From contig CALYAG010000009.1 in NCBI GenBank assembly GCA_944393465.1, positions 1 to 64,000 of the forward strand: DNA of 64,000 bases, written 5' to 3'. Position numbers and translations under genes: made by a program. The DNA comes from an uncultured Clostridia bacterium (GTDB taxonomy: Bacteria; Bacillota; Clostridia; TANB77; CAG-508). Positions 16,700-26,900 of this stretch are shown here, one piece after another. Within the stretch, counting starts at the first letter, position 1. Each line of letters opens with the position of its first letter. The notes beneath the pieces are model-generated. The model saw nothing but the letters and a program-made list of their open reading frames with translations. It was not told the DNA's origin and did no database searches.

Positions 16700-17464
16700 T
16701 CTCCTTACATATTCATAAATCATAATACCTGTTGCAACTGATGCATTCAAACTTTCTGTTTTACCTAGCATAGGTATTTTTACTCTTTCATTTGCTAATT
16801 CTTGCACTTCTTTACTTACTCCATTTGCTTCATTTCCTATTACTACTACCGATTTATTGTAAGATATATCATAAATGCTGTTATTTGTATCTAATGAAGT
16901 AACCACGACTTTAAAATTATCTTTTTGCAAGTCTTTTAAAGTCTCAAGCAAGTCTTCTACTTCTATTATATTTACTCTATAAATTGCTCCCATTGTTGAC
17001 CTTATAACTTTTGGGCTGTATGCATCTACAGTGTTTTTTGATACTATTATTTGTTTTAAATTTGCAGAATCAGCCGTTCTTATAATTGTTCCTAAATTTC
17101 CGGGATCTTGAATTCCATCTAAAGCAAGGATGTAGTCTGCAGTTTTATCAATGTTCATATTTGTTTCTTTAGCTACACCTTTATTATTTTTCTTATTTAT
17201 AATAGCTAATACCCCTTGTGGAGATACAACATCTGTTAGTGTGTTAAAAACCTTTTCAGTTACTACTATACTATTAAATTTAGAAATATCTAATTCTAAA
17301 TTAATGTCTTCTCTAATTATTATTAAGTCTATACTTGCATTTTCATTTATTGCTTCCTCAAGCATTTTTATGCCTTCGACTATGAACTTATCTTTTCTGT
17401 ATTTCTTTTCTTTTAATTTTCTTATTTCTTTTACAATTTCATTATCTTTACTTGAAATTATCAT
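16670..17464 (-). CDS. TrmH/SpoU-family RNA 2'-O-methyltransferase
   Basis: SPOUT-fold methyltransferase, probably acting on 23S rRNA (RlmB/TsnR-like), 264 aa. The N-terminal substrate-binding part (IVKEIRKLKEKKYRKDKFIV) precedes the three SpoU motifs: LDGIQDPGNLGTIIRTADSA, VVVIGNEANGVSKE and VKIPMLGKTESLNASVA. The start is the ATG at 17464, behind AAAGGAAG, not the earlier ATG at 17479. The last seven residues (QLGTVLK) and the TGA stop are encoded by a repeat element, so the natural C-terminus was replaced or slightly extended. The exact substrate cannot be told from sequence. Confidence 0.92.
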   Translation of the reverse strand: MIISSKDNEIVKEIRKLKEKKYRKDKFIVEGIKMLEEAINENASIDLIIIREDINLELDISKFNSIVVTEKVFNTLTDVVSPQGVLAIINKKNNKGVAKETNMNIDKTADYILALDGIQDPGNLGTIIRTADSANLKQIIVSKNTVDAYSPKVIRSTMGAIYRVNIIEVEDLLETLKDLQKDNFKVVVTSLDTNNSIYDISYNKSVVVIGNEANGVSKEVQELANERVKIPMLGKTESLNASVATGIMIYEYVRRNFQLGTVLK

Positions 17465-17555
17465 TTTACTTCCTTTCAAACTAAATATAATTTTTTGTAT
17501 CTCATAATTTTAGCTTCCAATAAAATTTCAATTTTTTCGTGTATTCCTATTAAAT

Positions 17556-17584
17556 TTGCGTTTTTTCACTTTTTATGTTATAAT
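17556..17584 (+). promoter_or_regulatory. Promoter of the small Cys-rich protein gene
   Basis: TTGCGT, a 17-bp spacer and TATAAT, ending 31 bases before the start codon. Confidence 0.55.
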
Positions 17585-17615
17585 ATATTTTAGACTTTTT
17601 TTTGGAGGAATTATT

Positions 17616-17834
17616 ATGGTTGATATACGGCAATATTGTGACAATTGTCCCCAAAAGGACACTTGTTCATTAGAGCAAAAAAGGGTATCAATTTCTTTGG
17701 ACTATTACGAAACTCGTGATGGTCGAAAAATTTATTTTGAGGAAGCTAGAGATAAAGAATCTTATAATGATTCAAGCACTAGCGATTATCCATCTGGAGA
17801 GCAAATGTCGCTTTATGATTTCCTCAACAATTAG
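17616..17834 (+). CDS. Small cysteine-rich protein of unknown function
   Basis: The 72-aa protein starts at an ATG preceded by a strong GGAGGAATTATT site, so the longer open frame from 17556 is not used. Three cysteines near the N-terminus (YCDNCPQKDTC, C-x2-C-x5-C) suggest metal binding. The rest is acidic and polar, ending in MSLYDFLNN. I do not recognise the family. It has its own promoter and a strong terminator and runs convergently towards mfd. Confidence 0.8.
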   Translation: MVDIRQYCDNCPQKDTCSLEQKRVSISLDYYETRDGRKIYFEEARDKESYNDSSTSDYPSGEQMSLYDFLNN

Positions 17835-17840
17835 TCCGGT

Positions 17841-17868
17841 GCCACGGTCTTCCGTGGCGCTCTTTTTT
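17841..17868 (+). terminator. Rho-independent terminator
   Basis: A perfect 7-bp GC-rich stem GCCACGG / CCGTGGC with a TCTT loop, followed by GCTCTTTTTTG. Confidence 0.9.
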
Positions 17869-17870
17869 GT

Positions 17871-17954
17871 TGTCAATGGGGACGGTTCTCTTTGACATGA
17901 TTTTGTGTCAATAAGAACTGTCCCCATTGACAAAAGGAACCATCCCAATTAACG
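17871..17954. repeat. GGGGACGGTTC palindromic repeat, TGTCAA form
   Basis: The left half runs from TGTCAATGGGGACGGTTC to CTTTGACA. The right half runs from TGTCAATAAGAACTG to TCCCCATTGACA. A degraded extra right half (GGAACCATCCCAATTAACG) follows. It fills the convergent gap before the mfd stop. Confidence 0.8.
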
Positions 17955-17965
17955 CCAAAACGCAA

Positions 17966-20900
17966 TTATTTTTTAACCAAACCCTCTAAAAACTCCTTAA
18001 CTTCCTTTACCACATCTTTTTCAATCCTTAATGTCACATATGGCTTTTCTCCTGGTGAAAATCTAACTTTAGTTTTATATTTTAGTATAATATCTCTTAA
18101 TGCTTCATCACTTAAAGTTTTAAAGTATATAACCACATCATTTTGTTTTTGTTGTAATTTTGTTACATTTGTTTTTCTACATAAATTTTTGATTCTTGCA
18201 ATCTCTAGTAAATTATATACCTCAGCAGGCATTTCGCCATATCTATCAATAATTTCATCAATAATATTTTGCACATCTTCTTCTGTTTTTGCACCTGCAA
18301 TGTCTTGATAAATCTCAATCTTTTGAGCTGAATCTTCTATATAATCTTCTGGTATATATGAAGAAATATTTAAGTCTATTGTAATTTCTTCCTCTTCTTC
18401 TACCTTTTCGCCTTTCATTTCTTTTACAACTTCGTTTAGAAGTTTGTTATACATATCATAACCAATTTGCTCAATATGTCCATGTTGCATTTCGCCAAAT
18501 ATACTTCCTGCACCCCTTATTTGCAAATCTCTTGTTGCTATTTTAAATCCTGAACCAAATTCAGTAAATTCTTTTATGGCTTTTAGTCTTTGAGTTGCAT
18601 CTTCTGAAAGCATTTTGTCTCTCTTGTAAGTTATGTATGCATAGGCTTGTTTATCGCTTCTACCAACTCTACCTCTTATTTGATAAAGTTGTGCTAAGCC
18701 AAATCTATCTGCATTTTCTACAATAATTGTATTTGCATTTGGTATGTCTATTCCTGACTCTAGTATTGTTGTGCAAACTAACACATTAGTTTTTCCATCT
18801 ATGAAGTCTTGCATTATATCTTCTATTTCACTACCACTCATTTTGCCATGTGCATATGCAACTTTTGCTTCTGGCACCAAGCTTTCTATTTCTTGTGCTT
18901 TTCTAGCTATTGACTCAACAATATTATATATGTAAAATACTTGACCATTTCTTTCTAATTCTTTAGTAATAGCTTCTTTTATTACCTCTTTATCATATTC
19001 AAGCACATAAGTTTGAATAGGCTTTCTATTTTGTGGTGGTTCATATATAACTGACATATCTCTTATTCCAACAACTGACATTTGAAGTGTTCTAGGTATA
19101 GGAGTTGCAGTCATTGTAAGTACATCAATTGTTGCCTTATACTGCTTAATCTTTTCTTTATCTTTTACTCCAAATCTGTGTTCCTCGTCTATTATTAAAA
19201 GACCTAAATCTTTAAATTCTACGTCTTTACTAAGAATTCTATGAGTTCCTATTACTATGTCTACTTTGCCCTGCTTTAATCTTTCTACTATATCTTTTTG
19301 TTGCTTTTGAGTTTTAAATCTATTTAATAGTTCAATTCTTATTGGATATTCAGCCATCCTTGTTTTAAACTCTTGGTATTGCTGGCTTGCCAAAATTGTT
19401 GTTGGTGCTAGGTATGCAACTTGCTTGCTATCCATAACAGCCTTAAATGCTGCTCTTATTGCAACTTCTGTTTTGCCATATCCAACATCTCCACAAAGAA
19501 GTCTGTCCATAGGTCTTGGACTTTCCATATCTTTTTTAACTTCTTCTATACATCTTAGTTGGTCATTTGTTTCCGTGTACTCAAAACTATCTTCAAATTG
19601 TTTTTGAAATACTGTATCTTTTGAAAAAGCAAAGCCCTTTGCATTTTCTCTTTTAGCATATAATTCTATTAATTCTTTTGCAACAGCTCTTAAATTGCCT
19701 TTAACTCTAGCCTTGGTCTTTTCCCAATCTTTAGTTCCAAGTTTATTTAATTGTAAATGTCCTTCTGCTCCAATATATTTACGTACATTATCCAAATCTT
19801 CTGTTGGAACATATAAAATGTCGCCATCTCTATACTTTAATTGAATAAAATCTTTAGTAACGCCATCAACTTTTATAGTATTTACACCTGTAAATATACC
19901 GATACCATGATTTTTGTGAACAATGTAATCTCCAACTTTAAGGTCTGCAAATACAATTTTTTCTGCATTTTTGAAAGTGTCTGAGACCTTTTTACGTTTA
20001 ACATTTTTGTAAAAGAATTCATCACTGCTTAATACAACTAAGTTTGTATCCTTGTCTTCAAAGCCTGTAGTTAACGCACCTTCGCAAACAACAACTTCGC
20101 CTTGTTTTAAATTAACGTTATCTAAGGAATCTGCATAAACAACTTGATTTCCTTTAGATTTTCTTATGCTTGTCGAATTTGTTTTATCACTACTTGCTCT
20201 TGTTTTCGAAATTGCTGATTTAATTTTGCTTTCATTTAAATTATTATTGGGTTCTATTTCACTAGCATTATTAAGTGCTCTTAAAACTTTAGTTGTATTC
20301 TCCTTGTCACCTGCTAAAATAACGACTTTTTTATTGTTTTGCACATACTCATTTATACGCTCTTCTAAGTCTTTTACATCGCCTTTTATTAAATTAATTT
20401 CTTTAGTATTAAAATCATTTTTTAATGTATCTTGTTCATACAAATTGACTGTTTCTTTAAAATCAAAAACATAATCATTTAAATTGTGTAAAGACTCTGG
20501 CACTGCCCTTTCTTTTTCAATTAGAGCCTTTATTAAATTTTCATTTTCTTTTTGTATTGCTTCTACCCTTTGCTTAATTTTTTCAGGTTCATCTAAAAAT
20601 ATTGTAAAATTAGGTATGAAGTCTAAAAAGTTTGCTTGTTTTGTATAAAATTCATTAAAATATTTATCAATTCTTGTAGTATAATCTCCATTTTGTATAA
20701 TCTCTAAATCTTCAAAAGAATAATTATCTAAAGCCTCTATTCTTTTGCAAACATTTTGAATACTATCTTCCAAAATCATCTCTGTTGCAGGGTAAATTTC
20801 CACAGTTTTTAACATATCTGTGGATCTTTGTGAAGATATTTTAAACTTTCTTATTGAGTCAATGTCATCTCCCCAAAACTCAATTCTTACGCCTTCTGTA

Positions 20901-21472
20901 TCGCTTAAGCCAATGTCTAAAATATCGCCTCTAATGCTAAACTCTCCCTTGTTTTCTATTAAGTCAACTCTTTTATAACCCATTTGCACAAGGTATCTTT
21001 TAAGTTCTTCATGGCTTATTGTATCTGCTAAATTAAGTTTTAAAACAGTATTATACAAAGATTCTTTCGCAATCATTTTTTGCATAATTGCCTCAATTGT
21101 AGTAATTACAAGCTTTGTTTTACCTTTGTATATATTATTTAAAACTTGTATTCTTTTATATTCTATATCATTGCTTTCTGCATCATAATCATAAATTGAA
21201 ATTTCTCTTTTAGGAAAATATTCTACCTTACCTGCAAAATAGCTTAAGTTCTTTTCAAGCTCTTTTGCTTGCATTTCATTGTATGTAATAATGCAAATAG
21301 GCATCCTTTCTTCTTCAAATAATGCTCCTATAAGCTCTGTTTTAGCCACAGGAACAAGACCCGATATTTCTACCGGGCAATCATTATTTTTTAATTTTTC
21401 TTTAAATGACTTGTATTTTTGTGTTGAAGCCAAATCTCTTAATATATAGTTCATATGCTTTTGGGGACACAT
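17966..21472 (-). CDS. mfd: Transcription-repair coupling factor
   Basis: Superfamily 2 translocase that removes stalled RNA polymerase and recruits UvrA; 1168 aa, normal length. It has a UvrB-like N-terminal domain, a CarD-like RNA-polymerase-interacting domain ([19 protein letters not shown]), and helicase motifs [16 protein letters not shown] (Walker A), [12 protein letters not shown] (motif II), [21 protein letters not shown] and QIRGRVGRS. The TRCF C-terminal domain ends the protein. Either the first ATG or the ATG six codons later could be the start; neither has a good site. A perfect 9-bp hairpin lies just upstream. Confidence 0.96.
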   Translation of the reverse strand: MCPQKHMNYILRDLASTQKYKSFKEKLKNNDCPVEISGLVPVAKTELIGALFEEERMPICIITYNEMQAKELEKNLSYFAGKVEYFPKREISIYDYDAESNDIEYKRIQVLNNIYKGKTKLVITTIEAIMQKMIAKESLYNTVLKLNLADTISHEELKRYLVQMGYKRVDLIENKGEFSIRGDILDIGLSDTEGVRIEFWGDDIDSIRKFKISSQRSTDMLKTVEIYPATEMILEDSIQNVCKRIEALDNYSFEDLEIIQNGDYTTRIDKYFNEFYTKQANFLDFIPNFTIFLDEPEKIKQRVEAIQKENENLIKALIEKERAVPESLHNLNDYVFDFKETVNLYEQDTLKNDFNTKEINLIKGDVKDLEERINEYVQNNKKVVILAGDKENTTKVLRALNNASEIEPNNNLNESKIKSAISKTRASSDKTNSTSIRKSKGNQVVYADSLDNVNLKQGEVVVCEGALTTGFEDKDTNLVVLSSDEFFYKNVKRKKVSDTFKNAEKIVFADLKVGDYIVHKNHGIGIFTGVNTIKVDGVTKDFIQLKYRDGDILYVPTEDLDNVRKYIGAEGHLQLNKLGTKDWEKTKARVKGNLRAVAKELIELYAKRENAKGFAFSKDTVFQKQFEDSFEYTETNDQLRCIEEVKKDMESPRPMDRLLCGDVGYGKTEVAIRAAFKAVMDSKQVAYLAPTTILASQQYQEFKTRMAEYPIRIELLNRFKTQKQQKDIVERLKQGKVDIVIGTHRILSKDVEFKDLGLLIIDEEHRFGVKDKEKIKQYKATIDVLTMTATPIPRTLQMSVVGIRDMSVIYEPPQNRKPIQTYVLEYDKEVIKEAITKELERNGQVFYIYNIVESIARKAQEIESLVPEAKVAYAHGKMSGSEIEDIMQDFIDGKTNVLVCTTILESGIDIPNANTIIVENADRFGLAQLYQIRGRVGRSDKQAYAYITYKRDKMLSEDATQRLKAIKEFTEFGSGFKIATRDLQIRGAGSIFGEMQHGHIEQIGYDMYNKLLNEVVKEMKGEKVEEEEEITIDLNISSYIPEDYIEDSAQKIEIYQDIAGAKTEEDVQNIIDEIIDRYGEMPAEVYNLLEIARIKNLCRKTNVTKLQQKQNDVVIYFKTLSDEALRDIILKYKTKVRFSPGEKPYVTLRIEKDVVKEVKEFLEGLVKK

Positions 21473-21484
21473 CTCAAGCCAGCT

Positions 21485-21509
21485 GTTTTTAGGCAGTGTA
21501 CCTAAAAAC
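21485..21509 (-). other. Hairpin in the mfd leader
   Basis: A perfect 9-bp inverted repeat GTTTTTAGG / CCTAAAAAC with a 7-nt loop, 12 bases before the first mfd ATG. There is no T-run after it. Confidence 0.5.
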
Positions 21510-21605
21510 TCTTATGTGCCTCCAACCCCTTTCTTAAAAAGCAATTCATTGCTCTAATAAATATTATTTTAACACAAATTTGCCAAAAGCACAAGCACAT
21601 TATGT

Positions 21606-22931
21606 TTAGTTAGATGTGATTTGCTTTATATATTCTTCTGTATTCCAAATAGCATAAAGTGGAATATTTAAAATCTTATTGTCAAATTTTATATTCAATA
21701 AAGAATATCTTATAGCAAATTCAGGATTATATTCTTTCATATATACTTTTAAACTTTGAGCTTTGACATTAATTCCTGCTTTTGCTTCCACAGGTATTAT
21801 TAAGTTCTTATATGCAAATACAAAATCCACTTCACTTTGAAATTCGTTTGACCAATAATAAATTGTGTTTATTTTTCTTATATTTTCTAGTTCTTGAAGT
21901 ACAAACTGTTCTGTTAGTAATCCATTGAATTCATTGTATATTGCATCTTTTTCTATTATAGTTTCGTATGGCAATTCACAAAGCACCCTTAGTAGTCCTA
22001 TATCTAATAAATATATTTTGAACGCTTTTAAATCTTCATATGCTTTTAATGGTTGCTTATCTCCACATTTTACTCTATTTACAATTTTTATTAGCCCAGT
22101 ATCCTTTAACCAATTAATTGCATTTTCATACTCTCTAGCTCTAGCTCCATCTCGTACAACACCATATATAAATTTTCTATTTTCCTTTGCTAGTTGTGAT
22201 GGTATACTGTCCCAAACATATTTTATTTTCGTGGCTGTACCACTCTCTGTATGTTTAGAAAAATCTCTTTCATATGCTTCTAGAATACCTTTTTGTACTC
22301 TTTCTACAGATTCAAAATCCTTTTCCTCAATCCATGTTCTTACTGCCCTTGGCATTCCACCTATAACAAAATATTTTTTCAAATAATCTTTTAACTTGTC
22401 TGTTATTAAATCTGGTAGTTGTTCTAATTTATTCTTTTTAATTAAATCAACTAAAGTTTCTTCATTATTAGCAATTAAAAATTCTTCAAAATCTAATGGT
22501 TGTAATTCTAAAAAATCTACTTTTCCAACTGGAAATGAAACTTCATCATGTAAAAATACTCCTAATAAGCTTCCTGCACAACATATTGCATATTCAGGCG
22601 TTTCTTCAGCAAAATATTTTAAAGATGTAAGTGCTCTTGGCAATTCTTGAATCTCATCAAATATTATTAATGTCTTTTGTGGTTCAATTTTCTTATGATT
22701 AAGTGCCGATAAATATTCTATAATTCTATTTGGTTCTATATTACCTTCAAATAGATTTGCAATATTTCCTGCATTTTCGAAGTTAATATATAAAACATCT
22801 TCAAAACATTCTTTTCCGAATTCTTGCAAAATCCATGTTTTGCCTACTTGTCTTGCTCCTTTTAAAATAAGAGGCAACCTATCCTTTTTGTCTTTCCATT
22901 CTCTTAATTCTGTTATAATTTTTCTATACAT
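21606..22931 (-). CDS. AAA_14/DUF4143 family ATPase
   Basis: A 441-aa member of the widespread AAA_14 + DUF4143 family of unknown cellular function. Walker A is LKGARQVGKTW and Walker B is LIIFDEIQELP. A sensor-like segment follows (CCAGSLLGVFLHDEVSFPVG), with the family phrase LQPLDFEEFLIA. The C-terminal half carries the DUF4143 restriction-endonuclease-like fold with SEVDFVFAYKNLIIPVEAKA (D-x-n-E-x-K). The start has AAGGAG. It is a single-gene unit whose upstream region holds three regularly spaced direct repeats, perhaps its own operator. Genes of this family are often horizontally acquired. Confidence 0.9.
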   Translation of the reverse strand: MYRKIITELREWKDKKDRLPLILKGARQVGKTWILQEFGKECFEDVLYINFENAGNIANLFEGNIEPNRIIEYLSALNHKKIEPQKTLIIFDEIQELPRALTSLKYFAEETPEYAICCAGSLLGVFLHDEVSFPVGKVDFLELQPLDFEEFLIANNEETLVDLIKKNKLEQLPDLITDKLKDYLKKYFVIGGMPRAVRTWIEEKDFESVERVQKGILEAYERDFSKHTESGTATKIKYVWDSIPSQLAKENRKFIYGVVRDGARAREYENAINWLKDTGLIKIVNRVKCGDKQPLKAYEDLKAFKIYLLDIGLLRVLCELPYETIIEKDAIYNEFNGLLTEQFVLQELENIRKINTIYYWSNEFQSEVDFVFAYKNLIIPVEAKAGINVKAQSLKVYMKEYNPEFAIRYSLLNIKFDNKILNIPLYAIWNTEEYIKQITSN

Positions 22932-23018
22932 CCAATCATCTCCTTAATCATTAAAATATCCTTTTGACAATTTTTAAAATATTATGTTCACATATTTTAA
23001 TTTAATAATCACAAATAT

Positions 23019-23101
23019 TATCACATTTTCTTGACCATTTTGCTTTTGTATTATCACATTTTCTTGACCAATATATTTATATTTTATCACATTTTCTTGA
23101 C
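23019..23101. repeat. Three 17-bp direct repeats with a 33-bp period
   Basis: TATCACATTTTCTTGAC occurs without mismatch at 23019, 23052 and 23085. The two 16-bp spacers differ in sequence. The array lies 88 bases upstream of the AAA_14 ATPase gene. Confidence 0.9.
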
Positions 23102-23112
23102 TTTATGCAAGA

Positions 23113-23160
23113 AAAAAACACTATTAATCTATAATTTCAATTAGGTTAATAGTGTTTTTT
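23113..23160 (-). terminator. Terminator of the membrane-anchored FxLYD-like protein gene
   Basis: A 15-bp perfect stem AAAAAACACTATTAA / TTAATAGTGTTTTTT with an 18-nt loop. T-runs on both strands make it potentially bidirectional. Confidence 0.8.
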
Positions 23161-23182
23161 CGATAAATAGCTAAAAATATTG

Positions 23183-23217
23183 GAAAAGTGTATAGTAAAT
23201 TTCTTGAAAAGTGTATA
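23183..23217. repeat. Two direct copies of GAAAAGTGTATA
   Basis: The 12-mer occurs at 23183 and 23206 on the plus strand. It resembles GAAAATGTGATA, the reverse-strand core of the 33-bp-period repeats nearby. Confidence 0.6.
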
Positions 23218-23221
23218 TTGG

Positions 23222-23701
23222 TTATTTTTCTTCTATTTTGAAGTCATATGCAGTTATGTAATTAGATGTTGTGGCTATGTTTAGCTCTGTTGTTTCTCCT
23301 GGTTCAAGAGATTTTATAACTCCTGTTAATTTTGCTAATTCTTCTCCATCATATGAAAGCAAGGTTATTTGTATTGTTTTTACTGGTGTTGCTTCTGTTC
23401 CATTATTTTTTACATCTGCTAAAAAGCTTGTCATTCCGCTTCTATTACTTAACTGAATATTTGTAATTAGCAAATCGCCAAGTGTTTTACTTGTGTTCAT
23501 TGCTGTGCTTGTATTTACTTTTATACCATCTTCTACTTCTTGCACATAGCTTTCTACTTGGTTTTCAGTTTGGTTATTTTCATTTTCGTCTGAATTACCA
23601 GCTCTATTTATTAAGTAGATTGCCACTAGTGTAATAATTAGAATTATAGCAATTACTAAGATGATAATTATTTTTTTGTTATTATTTTTGGTTTTAATCA
23701 T
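23222..23701 (-). CDS. Membrane-anchored FxLYD-like extracytoplasmic protein
   Basis: A 159-aa protein with a positively charged N-terminus (MIKTKNNNKK) and one membrane segment at about residues 11-33. A short acidic Asn/Glu linker and a beta-sandwich domain follow. The stretch NTSKTLGDLLITNIQLSNRSGMTSFLADVKNNGTEA resembles FxLYD/DUF4352 domains of Gram-positive surface proteins. No lipobox cysteine is present, so it stays anchored by its helix. Function is unknown. It follows the large prepilin-like protein on the same strand, separated by a long hairpin. Confidence 0.8.
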   Translation of the reverse strand: MIKTKNNNKKIIIILVIAIILIITLVAIYLINRAGNSDENENNQTENQVESYVQEVEDGIKVNTSTAMNTSKTLGDLLITNIQLSNRSGMTSFLADVKNNGTEATPVKTIQITLLSYDGEELAKLTGVIKSLEPGETTELNIATTSNYITAYDFKIEEK

Positions 23702-23739
23702 AAAGTTTTCTCCTTTGAGTTTTAATCTAAATTTTATTT

Positions 23740-23797
23740 ACATTAGGTATTAAGCCCGAAATTATTATTATAATTTCTTTAGCTTAATACCTAATGT
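23740..23797. terminator. Long nested hairpin downstream of the 1072-aa surface protein gene
   Basis: A perfect 16-bp stem ACATTAGGTATTAAGC / GCTTAATACCTAATGT encloses a second inverted repeat GAAATTA / TAATTTC. It is about 105 bases past the gene's stop. It may terminate transcription, but no T-run follows the stem. Confidence 0.5.
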
Positions 23798-23901
23798 ATG
23801 AAGAATCAGTAAGGAATGAATCAATTCATTATTGAAAAGTTTTATTTGAATTAGATTTATTCCTTTTGCCCCAATATGCTCTTACTTGGGCAATCTTTTT
23901 A

Positions 23902-26900
23902 TTACTTAACGTATAATGCAAGGCGGGAACCTAGAACGTAGTTTACAGTCGTAGGGTAGTCATTATGGCGGTGACTTGCGGGATTGGTATCTGTAGCATC
24001 ATAAAAGCCTCCACGAACTTCACGATAAGTTGATGAGTAAGCCTCCAGTGTCCACTCACGCACGTTCGAGCCTAGGTCGAAAATGTTACTCATTATGTCA
24101 CTTCCAAATAATCCGGTTTCTTCTCTAGTTCCTGTATGATTTCCTGTAACCGCAGTTACTTTATTTTTATCTGAGCCAGTTAGGAAGAAGTTTAACATTG
24201 TATCCCACTGACTTCCTGTTATCATCATACTTCCTACACTACTTGATTTATTATATGGATTATTTGTATAACCACTATTCTCTACTAAGTACATTTTATA
24301 CCAGTCAACGCTTGCCATTGGTGTTACATCTTTTATTGATTTTGCTATTACTCCATTCGTTGAATTAGTTCCTTGTTCTGTGTACAAACTTGTTTCATAT
24401 CTTCCTACATAGTAGCCTCCATATTTTATTATGCTCTGTGCCATTTGGGTATATTGATTATTCAAATATGCTCCCATTTCATTTGGACTGTTTATACCTA
24501 AATCAGCCAATTTATTGTAATTTGTTGCATCATAATTATTTCCAGCTGTATAGATCCATGAATAGTTTGCATTACTATTTGTTACTAAACTCGGCTCTCT
24601 ATAATATGCATTTCCTAATCTAAAGCCCAAATTTGCTGATGAGGTTATTCCTGAAAAGTTATAATATACACTTTCATAATATTGATTGCTATTTTGTTGT
24701 AATCTAAACATTGGTTTATAACTTTCATTTATTGATGTTTGTTCATCATACACTGCATTTTCTACTGGTATCCATACATATTCATTATTTGAACTAAATT
24801 GCGTACTATTGTCAATATACGTCCTATTTTCTGCATATGTTTGATTTACATCTGCCTGTGCCAATGCTATTGTTGTTGCCTTGTTTTCACTTCTTGTTAC
24901 TGCATAGCTATTCCCATCTTCAAATAATGCTGTCACTAATATTTTATATATTCCACCTTCTATTACATCTGCTATTACTGCTGGTTCATTGTAATATGTA
25001 TTTGTACTTATTAGGGTATATTTATCCTCATTTATGTTTTTGTAGTAGTAGCTATAAAGTATTGCATTTTCTTGTTCTTCATTTATTACAGTTTCTACTT
25101 CATCACTATTTACACTTATTCTTAATATATCATAGCTACTTCTTGTTGTATCTTTTGCTAACTCCTGCTCTGTGTAACTCTCTTTTGATGGGTTATCTAT
25201 GTTAAATGTAGCATAACCTTCTGTTGTGTTTATTCCATCTGTTAGTTTCACATATACAATGCTTTTATTTTCTAGCCCTTCTATCTCTGCTTGCTTTTCT
25301 TTTAGTACTGTCCAACTTCCGTTGTCGTCCATCTCTGTTCCCTCTGATGCTATTTGATACTGCATATCATATTCATTTGAATTATTTTGTACTGTAATTG
25401 TTGCTAATCCATTATGCCATACAATTTCTTTTAATGTTACATTTGATTCAAATATTAAGTTTTCTAATGTTGCACTTATTGTATCATCGCCTAAGTTTCC
25501 TATTTTATCTTTTGTTTCTACTTTTATATCATATACTGTTTTATTATTTAAACCTGTAAATGTGTAATGAGTATCTTCTATTTCTGCTTTTAATTCGTAT
25601 TCATCCTCGCCACTTTCTTTTATATAGTAGCTGTATACCGGATTTTCCGGCATACCTGCTCCTCTATCTTCTGCTGTAACATTTACTGTTACTGCATTTG
25701 TGGTTACTTCACTTGTTTCTATATTTACAAGTGGTCCTTCAAAATCTGTCACATTTATTGTAATATATTCACCATTGTTCAATCCATCTGTTAAACATGC
25801 GTATAGTATGCCACCATTTGTTTCTGGTATAACTGTGCCAATTGTGTATGCTTGCCAATTAGTTGGCTCTCCATTTGATGTTTCTGTTGTATACATTATG
25901 TCATAATTTCTTGGTGTGCTAAGTGTTACATTTGCTGTGGCTGTTTCTGGTGTTTCACTTTCATTCCATTCAATTTTATTTTCTATTTCATTTGGAACTA
26001 AATATGTTCTTGTACTTATTTCTTGCTCTGCTGTATTTCCTGCATTATCTGTTACTTCTACTTTAATGTAGTATGTTGTGTATTGAGTTAAGTTTTCAAA
26101 TGTGTAAATTCCAAAGCCATCTGTGTGTGGTTCAACTGTTTGCGTTCCACCTTCTGTACTGCCTGTGCCTCCTCCTAGATTGTCTATATTTTGTACTATT
26201 GCTTCTCCATATTCCCCAGGAGCTATTCCAATGTAGAACTTATATTCTTTTATTCCACTTCCTTCATCTACTGCATTTGCATTTACTGTTATTGACCTTG
26301 TTGTGGTCTCTTTTACCAAAAGATTTATTGTTGGAGCTTCTGTATCTACACTTCCTACTAATACAGTTGATGTTGCAGCACCCTGATTTCCTGCTTTATC
26401 TGTAGTTATTACTCTTATGTCATATGAAGTATATGCCTGCAAACCTGCAAAAGTATATTCTCCTGTTGTATTATGCCCTACATTTTGGTAATCTGTTTCT
26501 CCAGATGGTTTTATATAATAACTGTATGTAATCGTTTCTGGCATTCCCATTTCCTTATCTTGTGCCGATACATTTACAGTTATTTCTCCACCATCCACTA
26601 CTGGATCCTGCATAGTTACCTCGGGCTTAATATCATCCTCTATTATTTTACTTCTTACTTTGCTTACTTCATTATTCTTTTTATATCTTGCACTAATTGT
26701 AGACCCATTTTCTATATTTACTTGCCCTGTATAGTCTTGCCATCCTCCTGTTCCTATTCTATATTGAGTAATATAATCTGATTCTATAGATATTTGAGCA
26801 ACTCCACCTGTGCTTGTCCATCCTATTATTTGTAAACTTGGAACATCTGCAATAGTCTCATTTTCTCCTGTTTGGGTTATGCTTATTATGCCATCATCTT

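Noticed and set aside
20166..20190. TGTCGAA heptamer inside mfd, and others in coding regions
   Set aside because: They are single copies within genes with no promoter beside them, as expected by chance.
23019..23101. CRISPR array
   Set aside because: Repeats of 17 bp with 16-bp spacers and only three copies are too short, and no cas gene is present. An operator-like array is more likely.
23902..24100. Firm call of a DGR variable region
   Set aside because: No template repeat or reverse transcriptase lies in the window, so it is kept only as a hypothesis.
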